DNA of 42,431 nt from Hydrogenispora ethanolica (GTDB taxonomy: Bacteria; Bacillota; UBA4882; UBA8346). This document shows, one piece after another, positions 24,673 through 32,775 of this stretch. The stretch spans positions 1-42,431 of the forward strand of contig NZ_SLUN01000045.1 of NCBI RefSeq assembly GCF_004340685.1. The letters run 5' to 3'. The position numbers and the translations under genes are program-made. Within the stretch, counting starts at the first letter, position 1. Each line of letters opens with the position of its first letter. The notes below the pieces were generated by a model that worked only from the letters and a program-made list of their open reading frames with translations, had not been told where the DNA came from and ran no database searches.

Positions 24673-25494
24673 TTATTGGAGATCGGCCATAATCTTTCCG
24701 ATATGTTCCAGGCTCTGGCGGGCGGCGCTCTCCGCCGCCGGCCGCGGCAGGCACTCCACGCCCATGAAGCCCTGATAGCCCGCTTCCTTCAGGCTCGCCA
24801 CGATCCGCCCGAAATCCAAGTGGCCCATTCCCGGCGGCCAGCGGTTGCTGTCGGCGAAATGAATATGCGCCAAATACGGCGCGGAGGTTTTGATCGCCGC
24901 CGCGATGTCGGACTCCTCGATATTCATATGAAACGTATCCAGGTGCAGCCCCAGGGCAGGCGAGCCGATGCTCTGGATGAAAGCCACGGTATCGGCGGCT
25001 GAATTCAGAAAATTGCTTTCATAGCGGTTAATCGCCTCCAGGGTCAGCGTCACGCCGGATTGGGCCGCATAGGATGCGCACTCGCTCAGGCAGGCGACGA
25101 TCCGTTCCCGGGTGGCCGCGGTCTGGCCGGGGTCGGCCGGCAGGTTGCCTTTGATGGTGCCGATAATGACCTTGGTTCCCAGTTGGGCCGCAAAATCGAT
25201 CTGATCCCGGATCCGTTGCACCGCCATGGCGCGGATTCCCGGATCGGGGTCGGAGAAACAGAGCCGTTCATCGACATACGCCTGTCCGGTGCCAATGGTC
25301 GAGACGGCCAGCCCGGTCCGGCGCAATGCCTCCCGGATCGCGGCGCGGTCGATGGCCTTGGGATCGCGGATATGCAACTCCACCGCGGCAAATCCCAGGC
25401 GGGCGGCGTGCTCAATCTCGGCCGCATACTCTCCTTGCAGCACAATCGGGGCGAACTTCGATCCCGGAGTGGAAATGGTAATGCTCAATTGCAT
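24673..25494 (-). CDS. sugar phosphate isomerase/epimerase-like TIM-barrel protein
   Basis: This 273-residue protein belongs to the xylose-isomerase-like/AP-endonuclease 2 superfamily of TIM barrels. Metal-ligand motifs are visible: TLEAINRYESNFL (Glu), LHLDTFHMNIEE (Asp and His), HIHFADSNR (His) and the C-terminal MGVECLP (Glu). Such enzymes isomerise or epimerise free or keto sugars and inositol derivatives. ATG 25494 is chosen because GGAGG lies about 7 nt before it. It is the last gene of the ABC transporter operon on the minus strand, 45 bp after the second permease, so it probably acts on the imported sugar. The exact substrate is unknown. Confidence 0.85.
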   Translation of the reverse strand: MQLSITISTPGSKFAPIVLQGEYAAEIEHAARLGFAAVELHIRDPKAIDRAAIREALRRTGLAVSTIGTGQAYVDERLCFSDPDPGIRAMAVQRIRDQIDFAAQLGTKVIIGTIKGNLPADPGQTAATRERIVACLSECASYAAQSGVTLTLEAINRYESNFLNSAADTVAFIQSIGSPALGLHLDTFHMNIEESDIAAAIKTSAPYLAHIHFADSNRWPPGMGHLDFGRIVASLKEAGYQGFMGVECLPRPAAESAARQSLEHIGKIMADLQ

Positions 25495-25539
25495 GAAGTC
25501 GTCCTCCATTCATAAGTTACTCAGCCCGCAACCCCCGCG

Positions 25540-26385
25540 TCATCCCTTGACGCCTCCCTTGGTCATTCCGCCGACGATATACTTCTGCAGGAAGGAGTAG
25601 AAGACCACCGAGGGAACGCAGGCGATCAGGGCCGCGGCCATCAAGGCCGGCCAAACCACCCGGTACTCGCCGACGCTGTTGGCGATGCCCAGGGTCACCG
25701 TGGTCACCGTCTCCGAAGAGGTCAGGCACAACGCCCAGAGCAAGTCGCCCCAGGCCAGCAGGAAGGCGAAAATTCCGGTGGCCACCATCCCCGGCACCGA
25801 TAAGGGCAGAATCACTACAAAGAGCGCCCCGATCTTGGTGCAACCGTCCACCAGGGCCGCTTCGTCGAGTTCCCGAGGCACGCTGTCGAAATAGCCTTTC
25901 AGCATCCAGGTGCAGAAGGGCAGGGCCACCGCGGTATAGCCCAGGGTCAGCCCGAAATGGGTATCAAAGAGGCCGAATTGATTCAAGACTTTGAAATACG
26001 GGCCGACCAGCAATACGCCGGGAATCATCTGGGTGCACAACACGATGGTCATGAACGGCTTGCGATAGGCGAACCGGAACCGGGAGACCGAGTACGCCGC
26101 CAGCCCGCCGAAGAGGGTGGAAATCAGCGCGGTCGGCCCGGCGGTCAACAGGCTATTCATGAAGTATTTCAAGAACGGCTTCATCTGCCACATATACTCA
26201 AACCCGAAAACCGTGGCCACTTTCGGCAGCAAGGTCGGGGGAATGGCCAGCGCCTCCTGCTCGGTCTTGAGCGCGGTCGACGCCATCCAGGCGACCGGGA
26301 ACAAAATGAAGATGCCCACTAAAAACAGCATGAAATAGACTGAACGGGTGAACCAGACTTTTTTGGCCTTGGGTGATAACAACAT
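25540..26385 (-). CDS. carbohydrate ABC transporter permease, MalG type
   Basis: This 281-residue inner-membrane protein has six hydrophobic segments and the EAA loop that contacts the ATPase, here EAALVDGCTKIGALFVVILP (about 190-209). The N-terminus has the MalG-type helix and ALKTEQEAL motif after it. Together with the neighbouring permease it forms the channel of a CUT1-class importer. AGGAGGA lies upstream of the ATG and the gene is only 10 bp after the first permease. No ATP-binding gene is in the operon; such importers commonly use a shared MsmX-type ATPase encoded elsewhere. Confidence 0.93.
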   Translation of the reverse strand: MLLSPKAKKVWFTRSVYFMLFLVGIFILFPVAWMASTALKTEQEALAIPPTLLPKVATVFGFEYMWQMKPFLKYFMNSLLTAGPTALISTLFGGLAAYSVSRFRFAYRKPFMTIVLCTQMIPGVLLVGPYFKVLNQFGLFDTHFGLTLGYTAVALPFCTWMLKGYFDSVPRELDEAALVDGCTKIGALFVVILPLSVPGMVATGIFAFLLAWGDLLWALCLTSSETVTTVTLGIANSVGEYRVVWPALMAAALIACVPSVVFYSFLQKYIVGGMTKGGVKG

Positions 26386-26395
26386 CGCTGTCCTC

Positions 26396-27256
26396 CTAAT
26401 CCGCCAGGATCCCTTTGATATACGGGATGCTAACCACCAGCATAAAGACGCTCATCACAATGGCGATCGCCGAAGCGTACTCGAACTGGAAGAACTGAAA
26501 ATACTGTTTATAGATCGTGGTAACCAGCACGTCGGTGAGTGTCCCGGGTCCGCCCCCCGTCATGGTCATCACCAGATCGATCTGGCGGAACTCCCACACT
26601 GTCACCAGGGCCAATACCACGGCGATACTCTTCTTCAGGTTGGGCAGGGTCAGATAGTAGAAGCGTTGCCAGACATTGACCCCGTCGATGGCGCCCGCCT
26701 CGTAAATATCGTGGGGTATCGTCTGCAGCCCCGCCAGCAGCACCAGCATCACATAGGGGAAGCCGCGCCAAATATTGGCCACGATGATGCTGAACATCGC
26801 GGTGGAGGGAGTGCTCAGCCATAAAATGGGTTCATGAATGAAGCCCAGCTGCATCAAGACTGCATTGATGATCCCCGAGACCGGATTGTACATCCAGCGC
26901 CACGTGGCCGCCGTGACGACGCTGGGAATCATCCAGGGCAGGATGGTCAGCACCCGGAAAAAGCCTTTGCCGCGAATCGTCTGATTCAACAGCAGCGCCA
27001 CCGCCAGCCCCAGAACGAAATCGCCCAGCACCGACAGGGGTACAAAGGTTAACGTGTTTTTCAAGCTGTTCCAAAACTCCGGGTCGGAAAACAAGCGGGT
27101 ATAGTGATGAAAGGTGAAGTCGTACTTGTCAAAGGTGATGCCGAAGCTCAGCGTCAAAGTGGACACGATCGGAAACAACAGGACGAAAAAGAGCACCAGC
27201 GATGCGGGCAGCACCAGCAGCAAAGCCAACATTTTGTCACTCATCGGTGATCTCAT
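26396..27256 (-). CDS. carbohydrate ABC transporter permease, MalF type
   Basis: This 286-residue membrane protein has six hydrophobic segments and the EAA loop YEAGAIDGVNVWQRFYYLTL (about 190-209). The N-terminal helix (LALLLVLPASLVLFFVLLFP) and the WMIPSVVTAATWRWMYNPVSG segment are typical of MalF/UgpA-type permeases of CUT1 importers. It pairs with the next permease. GGGGG lies before the ATG; a second ATG four codons on is a possible alternative. It follows the substrate-binding gene after 64 bp that contain a stable hairpin. Confidence 0.93.
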   Translation of the reverse strand: MRSPMSDKMLALLLVLPASLVLFFVLLFPIVSTLTLSFGITFDKYDFTFHHYTRLFSDPEFWNSLKNTLTFVPLSVLGDFVLGLAVALLLNQTIRGKGFFRVLTILPWMIPSVVTAATWRWMYNPVSGIINAVLMQLGFIHEPILWLSTPSTAMFSIIVANIWRGFPYVMLVLLAGLQTIPHDIYEAGAIDGVNVWQRFYYLTLPNLKKSIAVVLALVTVWEFRQIDLVMTMTGGGPGTLTDVLVTTIYKQYFQFFQFEYASAIAIVMSVFMLVVSIPYIKGILAD

Positions 27257-27273
27257 GAATCTACCCCCAAATT

Positions 27274-27304
27274 CCGGGGGATGGGTTAAAACCCCATCCC
27301 CCGG
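27274..27304 (-). other. intercistronic hairpin between binding protein and permease genes
   Basis: CCGGGGGATGGG (27274-27285) and CCCATCCCCCGG (27293-27304) form a 12-bp perfect stem with a 7-nt loop. No T-run follows on the minus strand, so it is not a classical terminator. In such operons a hairpin at this place often protects the upstream binding-protein message and lets it be more abundant than the permease message. Confidence 0.75.
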
Positions 27305-27320
27305 CCTTCAATCGCGGAAA

Positions 27321-28592
27321 TTACTGATTCTTGTAGCGGGCGATAATCGCGTTCACTTTGGCGGAAGCATCCCGGATGGCTTGCTCGGCCGGCTTGATTT
27401 TGACGAGGGCCTCTTGGGCGGCGACGATAATCGCATCGTTGACTTCGCTCATTCCGATGAACATCGGCATCGCTTTGCCGTGAGGAATCTGGGATACGAT
27501 CACGCTGGCGAATTTATCGTTTTTGACCAGCGGCGATTCGCCGACGTCCTTCCGGGCGGAGGTGACGCCGTTGTCCTTGAAGATCTTGAGCTGAACGTCC
27601 TTGCTGGTCAAGTATTTGACCCATTGCCAGGCGGCGTCTTTATGCTTGGTGTAGGCGCTGATTCCCCAGAAGTCCATCTGGGCGAAGGTGACTTTCTTCT
27701 TGCCCACCGGCAACGGCGCGCAGCGCAACACCTCGGCGGCTTTCAGCGCCGGGTTGATCCCGTCGATGATCGAGATGGTCCAGCCGGAACCGAACTTCAT
27801 CGCGACCTTCTCCTGGGCCATGTAGGTCCGGACGTCCTGGGCCGACATCTCGTTGGGGGTCGGCGGAGTGATCCCTTCCTTCAGCAAGAGATCGACGTAG
27901 AATTTGAAGGCTCTGATGGAATCGGGCGAATCCAGCATCGATTTGGTCATCTTGGCGTTAAAGATATCGCCGCCGAAGGACCAGAGGATCGGGAAGAAAC
28001 GGCTGATCAGCGAGGCGCTCTTGTTGGCGACCATGCCGAAGCCCCATTGATCCTTGCCGTTGGTCAGTTTCTTGCCGTACTGGACGAACTCGTTCCAGGT
28101 CTTCGGCGGTTTGTTGGGATCCAGGCCGGCCTTTTTATACAGCTCGGTATTGTAGAAAAGGACGATGGTCTGGTCGCTGTCCGGCATCGCCATGATCTTG
28201 CCTTTTTGGACGCAGATGGCCTTGGCGTTATTGGCGAATTGATCGAAGAACCCTTTATGCTCCTTTTTGATCAGCGGCGTCAGGTCCAGCAGGTAATCTT
28301 TCATGATATAGGGCGGAATGTCCTGAATCTCGCAGTGGACCACGTCCGGAGCGTTTTTCGCTTCGGAGGCGATCACGAACTTTTTAGCCTTCTCGGGCTG
28401 CGAGACGGGTTCAAAGCGGATCTCCACGTCGGGATGGAGCTTCTCATAGTCGGCCTTGATCTCTTTGAGGCATTTGAGCCATACTTCCTCGGTCATATGC
28501 CAGTCCTGGAACCGGACCACGGTCTTGGCGGCCAGAATCTGATTGGAAAAGGCCAATAATGCTACCAGGCAAATCAGGAATAACTTCTTCAC
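27321..28592 (-). CDS. extracellular sugar-binding protein of an ABC importer
   Basis: This 423-residue protein belongs to the family 1 extracellular solute-binding proteins (sugar class). A signal peptide (KKLFLICLVALLAFSNQILA) is cleaved near AAKT; no lipobox cysteine is visible, which is unusual in a Gram-positive host where these proteins are mostly lipidated. The body shows the usual binding-fold segments, VVRFQDWHMTEEVW, LDLTPLIKKEHK and the hinge segment WGFGMVAN. GTG 28592 has GGGGGAG upstream. It is the first gene of the operon binding protein, permease, permease, isomerase. The sugar cannot be told from sequence. Confidence 0.9.
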   Translation of the reverse strand: MKKLFLICLVALLAFSNQILAAKTVVRFQDWHMTEEVWLKCLKEIKADYEKLHPDVEIRFEPVSQPEKAKKFVIASEAKNAPDVVHCEIQDIPPYIMKDYLLDLTPLIKKEHKGFFDQFANNAKAICVQKGKIMAMPDSDQTIVLFYNTELYKKAGLDPNKPPKTWNEFVQYGKKLTNGKDQWGFGMVANKSASLISRFFPILWSFGGDIFNAKMTKSMLDSPDSIRAFKFYVDLLLKEGITPPTPNEMSAQDVRTYMAQEKVAMKFGSGWTISIIDGINPALKAAEVLRCAPLPVGKKKVTFAQMDFWGISAYTKHKDAAWQWVKYLTSKDVQLKIFKDNGVTSARKDVGESPLVKNDKFASVIVSQIPHGKAMPMFIGMSEVNDAIIVAAQEALVKIKPAEQAIRDASAKVNAIIARYKNQ

Positions 28593-28951
28593 TCAATCTC
28601 CCCCTCATTGTTTTTATCGTTTCAGTGGACCGTACGGTTTGCCGGGATCACCTCCTCCCGCCTGGTTTTTCTAGCGGGTTGACGCCTATAAGCCCAGGAA
28701 CGCCGCGTTATCGCGGACGTGCCTGTCAAAGAGGACTGGGCATGGAAATGCAACAAGGAATCCGAGGCTGAAAAACGGAACGGAAATTGGAAATATTGCG
28801 TTCAGGTTAATGATGTTTGACTAAAATGTAACACAAGCACTGGCGGGCCAGCCAGTGCTCATGTTCATTATTTTAGTCATGATTATCCGCGGCGGGTATG
28901 ACTGGAGTCATGTGCGGGAGTCGCGAGGCGGGTCGTTTCCGGCCGGTCGGA
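28593..28951. other. intergenic region before the sugar-binding protein gene
   Basis: These 359 bp lie between the response-regulator gene and the sugar-import operon, both on the minus strand. They hold a terminator-like hairpin at 28836-28859 and the leader of the binding protein. TTGACA at about 28727-28732 on the minus strand looks like a -35, but no good -10 follows. No gene is visible. Confidence 0.5.
28836..28859 (-). terminator. probable terminator after the two-component pair
   Basis: AGCACTGGC (28836-28844) and GCCAGTGCT (28851-28859) form a 9-bp stem about 90 bp after the regulator stop. The T-rich stretch on the minus strand is interrupted (TTGTGTTACATTTTAG), so strength is uncertain. 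Confidence 0.55.
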
Positions 28952-29608
28952 CTACAACAGGCCGTGCATGATGGCGAAACGGATCGCTTGGGCGCGGTCT
29001 TTCAGCTCAAGCTTCTCATAGATGCTGCTGATGTAGTTTTTGACCGTGCCTTCGGCCAGTTGCAGTTGGCTGGCGATCTCCCGGTTGTCCTCTCCCTGGG
29101 CCAGCCGGTGCAGCACATCGATCTCGCGGGGGGTCAGCTTGGCCAGAATCTCCTTGGAGACCGCCGGATCTACCGCCCGGTACCGGGTAACCTCTTTTAC
29201 AAGCTTGGTGGCGATGGCGGGCGATATGAGCGTCCCGCCGCCCTGGACGGTCTGAATCGCTTTGGTCAGTTCCTCGGGATCGATGTCTTTGAGCAGATAG
29301 CCGACTGCCCCCAGACGCAGGGCTTCGAAGACGTATTCATCGTCATCGAAGGTGGTCAGGACGATCACCTTGCACTGGTCCCCGGACGCCCTGAGCCAGC
29401 GGATGAATTCCACCCCGTCCATCTCCGGCATCCGGATATCCAGCAGAATCAGATTATGAGGCGTGTTCCGGCAGATCTCCAACGCTTCCCGGCCGTTGGT
29501 GGCCATCCCCACCACCCTGGCGTTGGGAACTTGCAGGTTGATGACGATCTTCAGATTCTCCCGGAACAGTTTCTGATCGTCCACGATAATGATCTCGAGT
29601 GGCTCCAT
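28952..29608 (-). CDS. NarL/LuxR-type response regulator
   Basis: This 218-residue regulator has a receiver domain (about 3-120) and a C-terminal LuxR-type helix-turn-helix (about 150-215). The acidic pair is in IIIVDDQ, the phospho-acceptor Asp is in LILLDIRMPEMDG, and Thr and Lys are in VLTTFDDD and LLKDI. The DNA-binding part has LTPREIDVLHRLAQGEDNRE and ASQLQLAEGTVKNYISSI. ATG 29608 with AAAGGAGG 9 nt upstream is the start; the open frame extends further because the kinase gene runs over it. It is transcribed with the sensor kinase. The nearby sugar ABC operon is its most plausible target, but this is inference. Confidence 0.95.
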   Translation of the reverse strand: MEPLEIIIVDDQKLFRENLKIVINLQVPNARVVGMATNGREALEICRNTPHNLILLDIRMPEMDGVEFIRWLRASGDQCKVIVLTTFDDDEYVFEALRLGAVGYLLKDIDPEELTKAIQTVQGGGTLISPAIATKLVKEVTRYRAVDPAVSKEILAKLTPREIDVLHRLAQGEDNREIASQLQLAEGTVKNYISSIYEKLELKDRAQAIRFAIMHGLL

Positions 29609-30839
29609 CGGTCTCTGCCTCCTTTGGCAAGGGTAACCATACTTGCAGTGTAAATCCATCGCCCGGCTTCGAGTGGACCTTCACTGTGCCGCCCAACTCG
29701 GATACCCGTTCATGGACTCCAACCAGCCCGAACCCGGAGACGCCCGCTTCGGGCAGCGTCGCCGTGCCGCAGCCATTGTCCTTGACCAGGACCTCGACCC
29801 CCTCCCGGACGAGGTGAAAGGCGATGAAAACCTCGCTGGCCCGGCCATGGCGGAAGGCATTGGTCAGCCCTTCCTGGACCAGGCGGTAAATCACCTGCTC
29901 CAGCTTTTCCCCGATATACTGGGGAACTTGGCCGTAATGGACATTGATGGCGATCCCGGTCGCCTGCTGAAAGACTTTGGCCAGCCGCAGGATGGAGCCC
30001 AAGCCGTTATAGCCCTCGTTCTCCCGGGGGCGCAAGGCCCGCAGCGCGCGGCGGAGATCGGTCAGTCCCTCGCGGGCCAGCATGCGGGCCTCTTCGATCT
30101 TTTGCGAGACTGTCTGCCCCTCCTCCTGGACCTCGGCCCGGTGCGCATTGAGCAGGGCGATGAGGTTGGTGAGCGTGTAGGCGATGGAATCATGGATCTC
30201 CCGGGCGATCCGGGTCCGTTCGCGGAACATCGACGACAATTCGGCCTGGGCCGCCGTGTCTTGCAGCTGGATATTGGCCTCGGCCAAATACCGGTTGGCC
30301 GAATGCATCTCGCCGATGAGTTCCTTTTCCTGCTGCCGCTGGCGTTGCTCCCGGGACAGCAGCTCGCCGACGATCCCGCCCAGCAGGCAGTTGAGCGAGA
30401 GCGTAATGAACGCCACCAGCTTGGGCGATTGTTGCGGTGTGTAATAGCCCCACAATTGCACCGGCGAGGAGTACAGCCAGTACAGGAAAGCGATGACGAG
30501 GCCGCCCAGGCCGATGGCGCTCCGTTTGGAGAAATAAAAAAAACCTTCGAATGCCAGCAGCATCAGTAAAAGGCCGAAGTTGCCCGGGTATTCGATGAAC
30601 GGAAAGGATATCGCCAGGATCAAAAACAGCCGGCAGAAAAAGAGGCCCTGCTGCAAGAAGGGTTTTCCAAACGGCATCGGCAGGGCCAGCAGCAACAGCA
30701 GCAGGATGGCGATGGTAAACTGGCTGGACCATTTCTGGGGATAGATCGACGCCAAATTGCTGTCCCAGTAGTCATGGAGGACCGCCAGGTGCACCAGGAG
30801 GTTGATGAGTGTGTAAACCACTTTGCGATACAACTCCAC
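29454..30839 (-). CDS. NarL-partner sensor histidine kinase
   Basis: This 461-residue kinase has about five or six N-terminal membrane helices (roughly residues 10-165), a coiled segment, a HisKA_3 dimerisation domain with the phospho-accepting His in RIAREIHDSIAYTL, and an ATPase domain with N-box VQEGLTNAFRHG, VKDNGCG and GFGLVGVHER. The catalytic domain ends about residue 410 (GDGFTLQVWLPLP), yet the frame continues 50 residues through the regulator's ribosome-binding site and start, overlapping that gene by 155 bp. The tail has no recognisable motif and is probably a by-product of a lost stop codon or an assembly error. GTG 30839 is the start. Confidence 0.88.
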   Translation of the reverse strand: MELYRKVVYTLINLLVHLAVLHDYWDSNLASIYPQKWSSQFTIAILLLLLLALPMPFGKPFLQQGLFFCRLFLILAISFPFIEYPGNFGLLLMLLAFEGFFYFSKRSAIGLGGLVIAFLYWLYSSPVQLWGYYTPQQSPKLVAFITLSLNCLLGGIVGELLSREQRQRQQEKELIGEMHSANRYLAEANIQLQDTAAQAELSSMFRERTRIAREIHDSIAYTLTNLIALLNAHRAEVQEEGQTVSQKIEEARMLAREGLTDLRRALRALRPRENEGYNGLGSILRLAKVFQQATGIAINVHYGQVPQYIGEKLEQVIYRLVQEGLTNAFRHGRASEVFIAFHLVREGVEVLVKDNGCGTATLPEAGVSGFGLVGVHERVSELGGTVKVHSKPGDGFTLQVWLPLPKEAETDGATRDHYRGRSETVPGESEDRHQPASSQRQGGGDGHQRPGSVGDLPEHAS

Positions 30840-31234
30840 CGGTTACCCTTCCCATCCGTTCATCGCTGCAACGACTCATTTTCAAGCGGATTCCCGATGA
30901 AAACCCTGCACCGGTGATTTTCATCGGCTTCGGATCCGCTATTCCGACTATTTCGGCGGTTTTTCCGGAAACTCCTTCAACGAAACGCCGGGCCGGCCGA
31001 ACGGCAGCCGCGAATATGCCCTTCCGTTCTTTTATCGGCAAGTTTGCCTTTCCCGTCGATAGCTTGAGCTGTCTCATTTCTTTTGCAACTCCCCGGGCGA
31101 TGCTTTATAATGAAATCAACTGGATGCCGCAAGGTACCCGGAATCCGGCATTTCAGTCTCTTGCCCCTTTGCCGGCTCGATGCCGAAGTTTTTATATCCT
31201 TTCCGGAATCCAACTTATAAGGAGGTTTTTGACG
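30840..31234. other. divergent intergenic region between sensor kinase and VOC gene
   Basis: These 395 bp contain the VOC promoter (31083-31111). No gene is visible; open frames here are short and lack ribosome-binding sites. The kinase promoter on the minus strand was not identified. Confidence 0.45.
31083..31111 (+). promoter_or_regulatory. sigma-A-type promoter for the VOC gene
   Basis: TTGCAA (31083-31088) and TATAAT (31106-31111) are 17 bp apart. Transcription would begin near 31118, giving a leader of roughly 115 nt before the start at 31235. Confidence 0.7.
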
Positions 31235-31615
31235 ATGAATCCCTTCAGCCATGTCGATTTGAGGGTCAACAGTTTCCAAGCCGTGTTGCCTTTCTATGAA
31301 GCGCTCCTGCCGGCCCTGGGCTTTACCCGCACTTTCCACAGCGAGCGTTGGAGAGTGTTCGCGGCGGACGGGGATTTGCCGGAAGCGGCTTATTTTGCCA
31401 TTACCGAAGATCCCGGCCATCGGCCGGATGCGAATCTGATCGGATTTTGGGCTGAGAATCAGGAGCAGGTAGACCGGATCGCGGAACTGGTGGTCCGAAG
31501 CGGCGGGAAAATCAGCGACGGGCCGAGGCTTTTTCCGATCAGCCCGACCTATTACGCAGCTTATTTCGAGGATCCGTGCGGGAACAAGTATGAGATCGTA
31601 CACCGTTTGAACTAG
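31235..31615 (+). CDS. VOC (glyoxalase/bleomycin-resistance) family protein
   Basis: This 126-residue protein is a single-domain member of the vicinal oxygen chelate superfamily, with two beta-alpha-beta-beta-beta modules. The first strand FSHVDLRVN carries a metal-ligand histidine and the last strand YYAAYFEDPCGNKYEIVH carries the usual metal-ligand glutamate. LPFYEALLPALGF follows the first strand as in glyoxalase I-like proteins. The start at 31235 has AAGGAGG about 8 nt upstream; the frame is open further upstream without a start signal. The substrate is unknown. A 21-bp repeat array starts about 70 bp after its stop. Confidence 0.88.
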   Translation: MNPFSHVDLRVNSFQAVLPFYEALLPALGFTRTFHSERWRVFAADGDLPEAAYFAITEDPGHRPDANLIGFWAENQEQVDRIAELVVRSGGKISDGPRLFPISPTYYAAYFEDPCGNKYEIVHRLN

Positions 31616-31684
31616 AGGATGCTGGCGAGACTTAATCCCGATGATGCCTCCGTATTTCCCCGCGGAGGTAACTTGATACTCTCA

Positions 31685-32044
31685 GTGACCGGGTTGAGGG
31701 GCTGAAAGAGAACCTTTTGCGGGTAACGGATCTCTTTTGGTGACTGAAAGAGCTCGCTCAGTCGTTCAAGGAGCTCATTTTGGGGAAAAAGAGCTCGCTC
31801 AATCACTCAACAAGCTCTTTTTGTGAATAAACAAGCTTGTTTTGTGAATGAGCGAGCTTGTTCAGTCGTCGAGCGAGCTCTTTTTGTGGATAAGCAAGCT
31901 CATTTTGTGAATGAACAAGCTCTTTTTCGCAAGAATGAGCTTGCTCAGTCGCTCAGCAAGCTCTTTTTGTGGATAAGCCATCTATTTTTGTGGATAAACG
32001 GGATCATTGAATAGGATCAATGAATTTTGCTTGTGGATAAGTCG
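31685..32044 (+). repeat. 21-bp tandem array carrying DnaA boxes, left copy
   Basis: About seventeen units, nearly all exactly 21 bp, run from about 31685 to 32040. A typical unit is CAAGCTCTTTTTGTGAATAA plus one base; alternating units read GAGCTTGCTCAGTCGCTCAG. The complement of the E. coli-type DnaA box (TTATCCACA) appears exactly as TGTGGATAA at 31885, 31968, 31989 and 32032. TGTGAATAA occurs at 31822, and the weaker TGTGAATGA at 31843 and 31906. All point the same way and lie at multiples of 21 bp (one 62 and one 43). The array sits between two convergent genes. The plus-strand frame stays open as heptads but has no ribosome-binding site. Confidence 0.9.
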
Positions 32045-32149
32045 GGAAAGTACAGCTCTAAAACCATGTGAAGTCAAAGTCCTCAAAATGGATTGCTGCC
32101 GCCTCGGGGCGATTCCTGCCCCAAACCTCGTACCTACAACCGGTGATGG

Positions 32150-32680
32150 TTACCCGGTGCTCCGGCTGTAAACAGCCCGAAAGATACTTTGCTTCGCCTC
32201 CAGTAATGCCTCCTGCGACATTCCGCCGGGGTAATGCATCAATCGCAATAATATTCCCGGAGCCATTTTCCGCAGCGGCGGCTGGACATATTCCAAGTCA
32301 CTCAAGACAAAACCCAGGCGCTGGTAAAATGCGATTCTGCGTTTGGCATTGACTGTAGCCGCGGCTTCTACCTCGATAACCACCGGAAGATTGGCTTGGT
32401 CCAAATATTCCTGCATGATCCGGGTCCCCAATCCCGCGCCTCTGGCAGCGGGGTTTACCGCAAAATGTTCAATATAATGAAAATCAGGTAACGCCCATTC
32501 CGCCAGAAAAGCTTGTAGAATCGTGCCCTTTTCTACAACCAACACCTGATAATCGGGGATGTTCAAGAGAGCTAACGCCTCTTCGCAGCTGCGTAATTCG
32601 GCAGCAGGGAACGATAATTTCATTAAATCATAGACCGCAGGGAATTCTTCCTGCCGAAGTTTTCGAAAGTGTATTGTCAC
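32150..32680 (-). CDS. GNAT-family N-acetyltransferase
   Basis: This 176-residue protein is a GNAT acetyltransferase. It shows the beta4 segment YIEHFAVNPAARGAGLGTRI, in which the acetyl-CoA-binding loop follows the pattern R/Q-x-x-G-x-G/A, and the later region RIAFYQRLGFVLSD typical of motif B. GTG 32680 is the start, with AAGGAGG 8 nt upstream; an ATG at 32701 would place that site inside the gene. The start lies 95 bp after the stop of the HxlR gene on the same strand, so they may be co-transcribed. The acceptor is unknown. Confidence 0.87.
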   Translation of the reverse strand: MTIHFRKLRQEEFPAVYDLMKLSFPAAELRSCEEALALLNIPDYQVLVVEKGTILQAFLAEWALPDFHYIEHFAVNPAARGAGLGTRIMQEYLDQANLPVVIEVEAAATVNAKRRIAFYQRLGFVLSDLEYVQPPLRKMAPGILLRLMHYPGGMSQEALLEAKQSIFRAVYSRSTG

Positions 32681-32775
32681 GATAAAACCTCCTTGTCCCA
32701 TAGAATTACATCCCTGTTACCGGTTTATCCCATCCGGCTCCCCGGGCAATCATTATTGTGGAAGCCCCGATGCTG

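Noticed and set aside
31823-32014. 63-codon plus-strand frame through the DnaA-box array
   Set aside because: Same reason: heptads result from the 21-bp period, with no ribosome-binding site; the conserved features are DNA motifs.
31685-32044. CRISPR array
   Set aside because: Units are contiguous and degenerate, with no separate unique spacers, and no cas gene is present.
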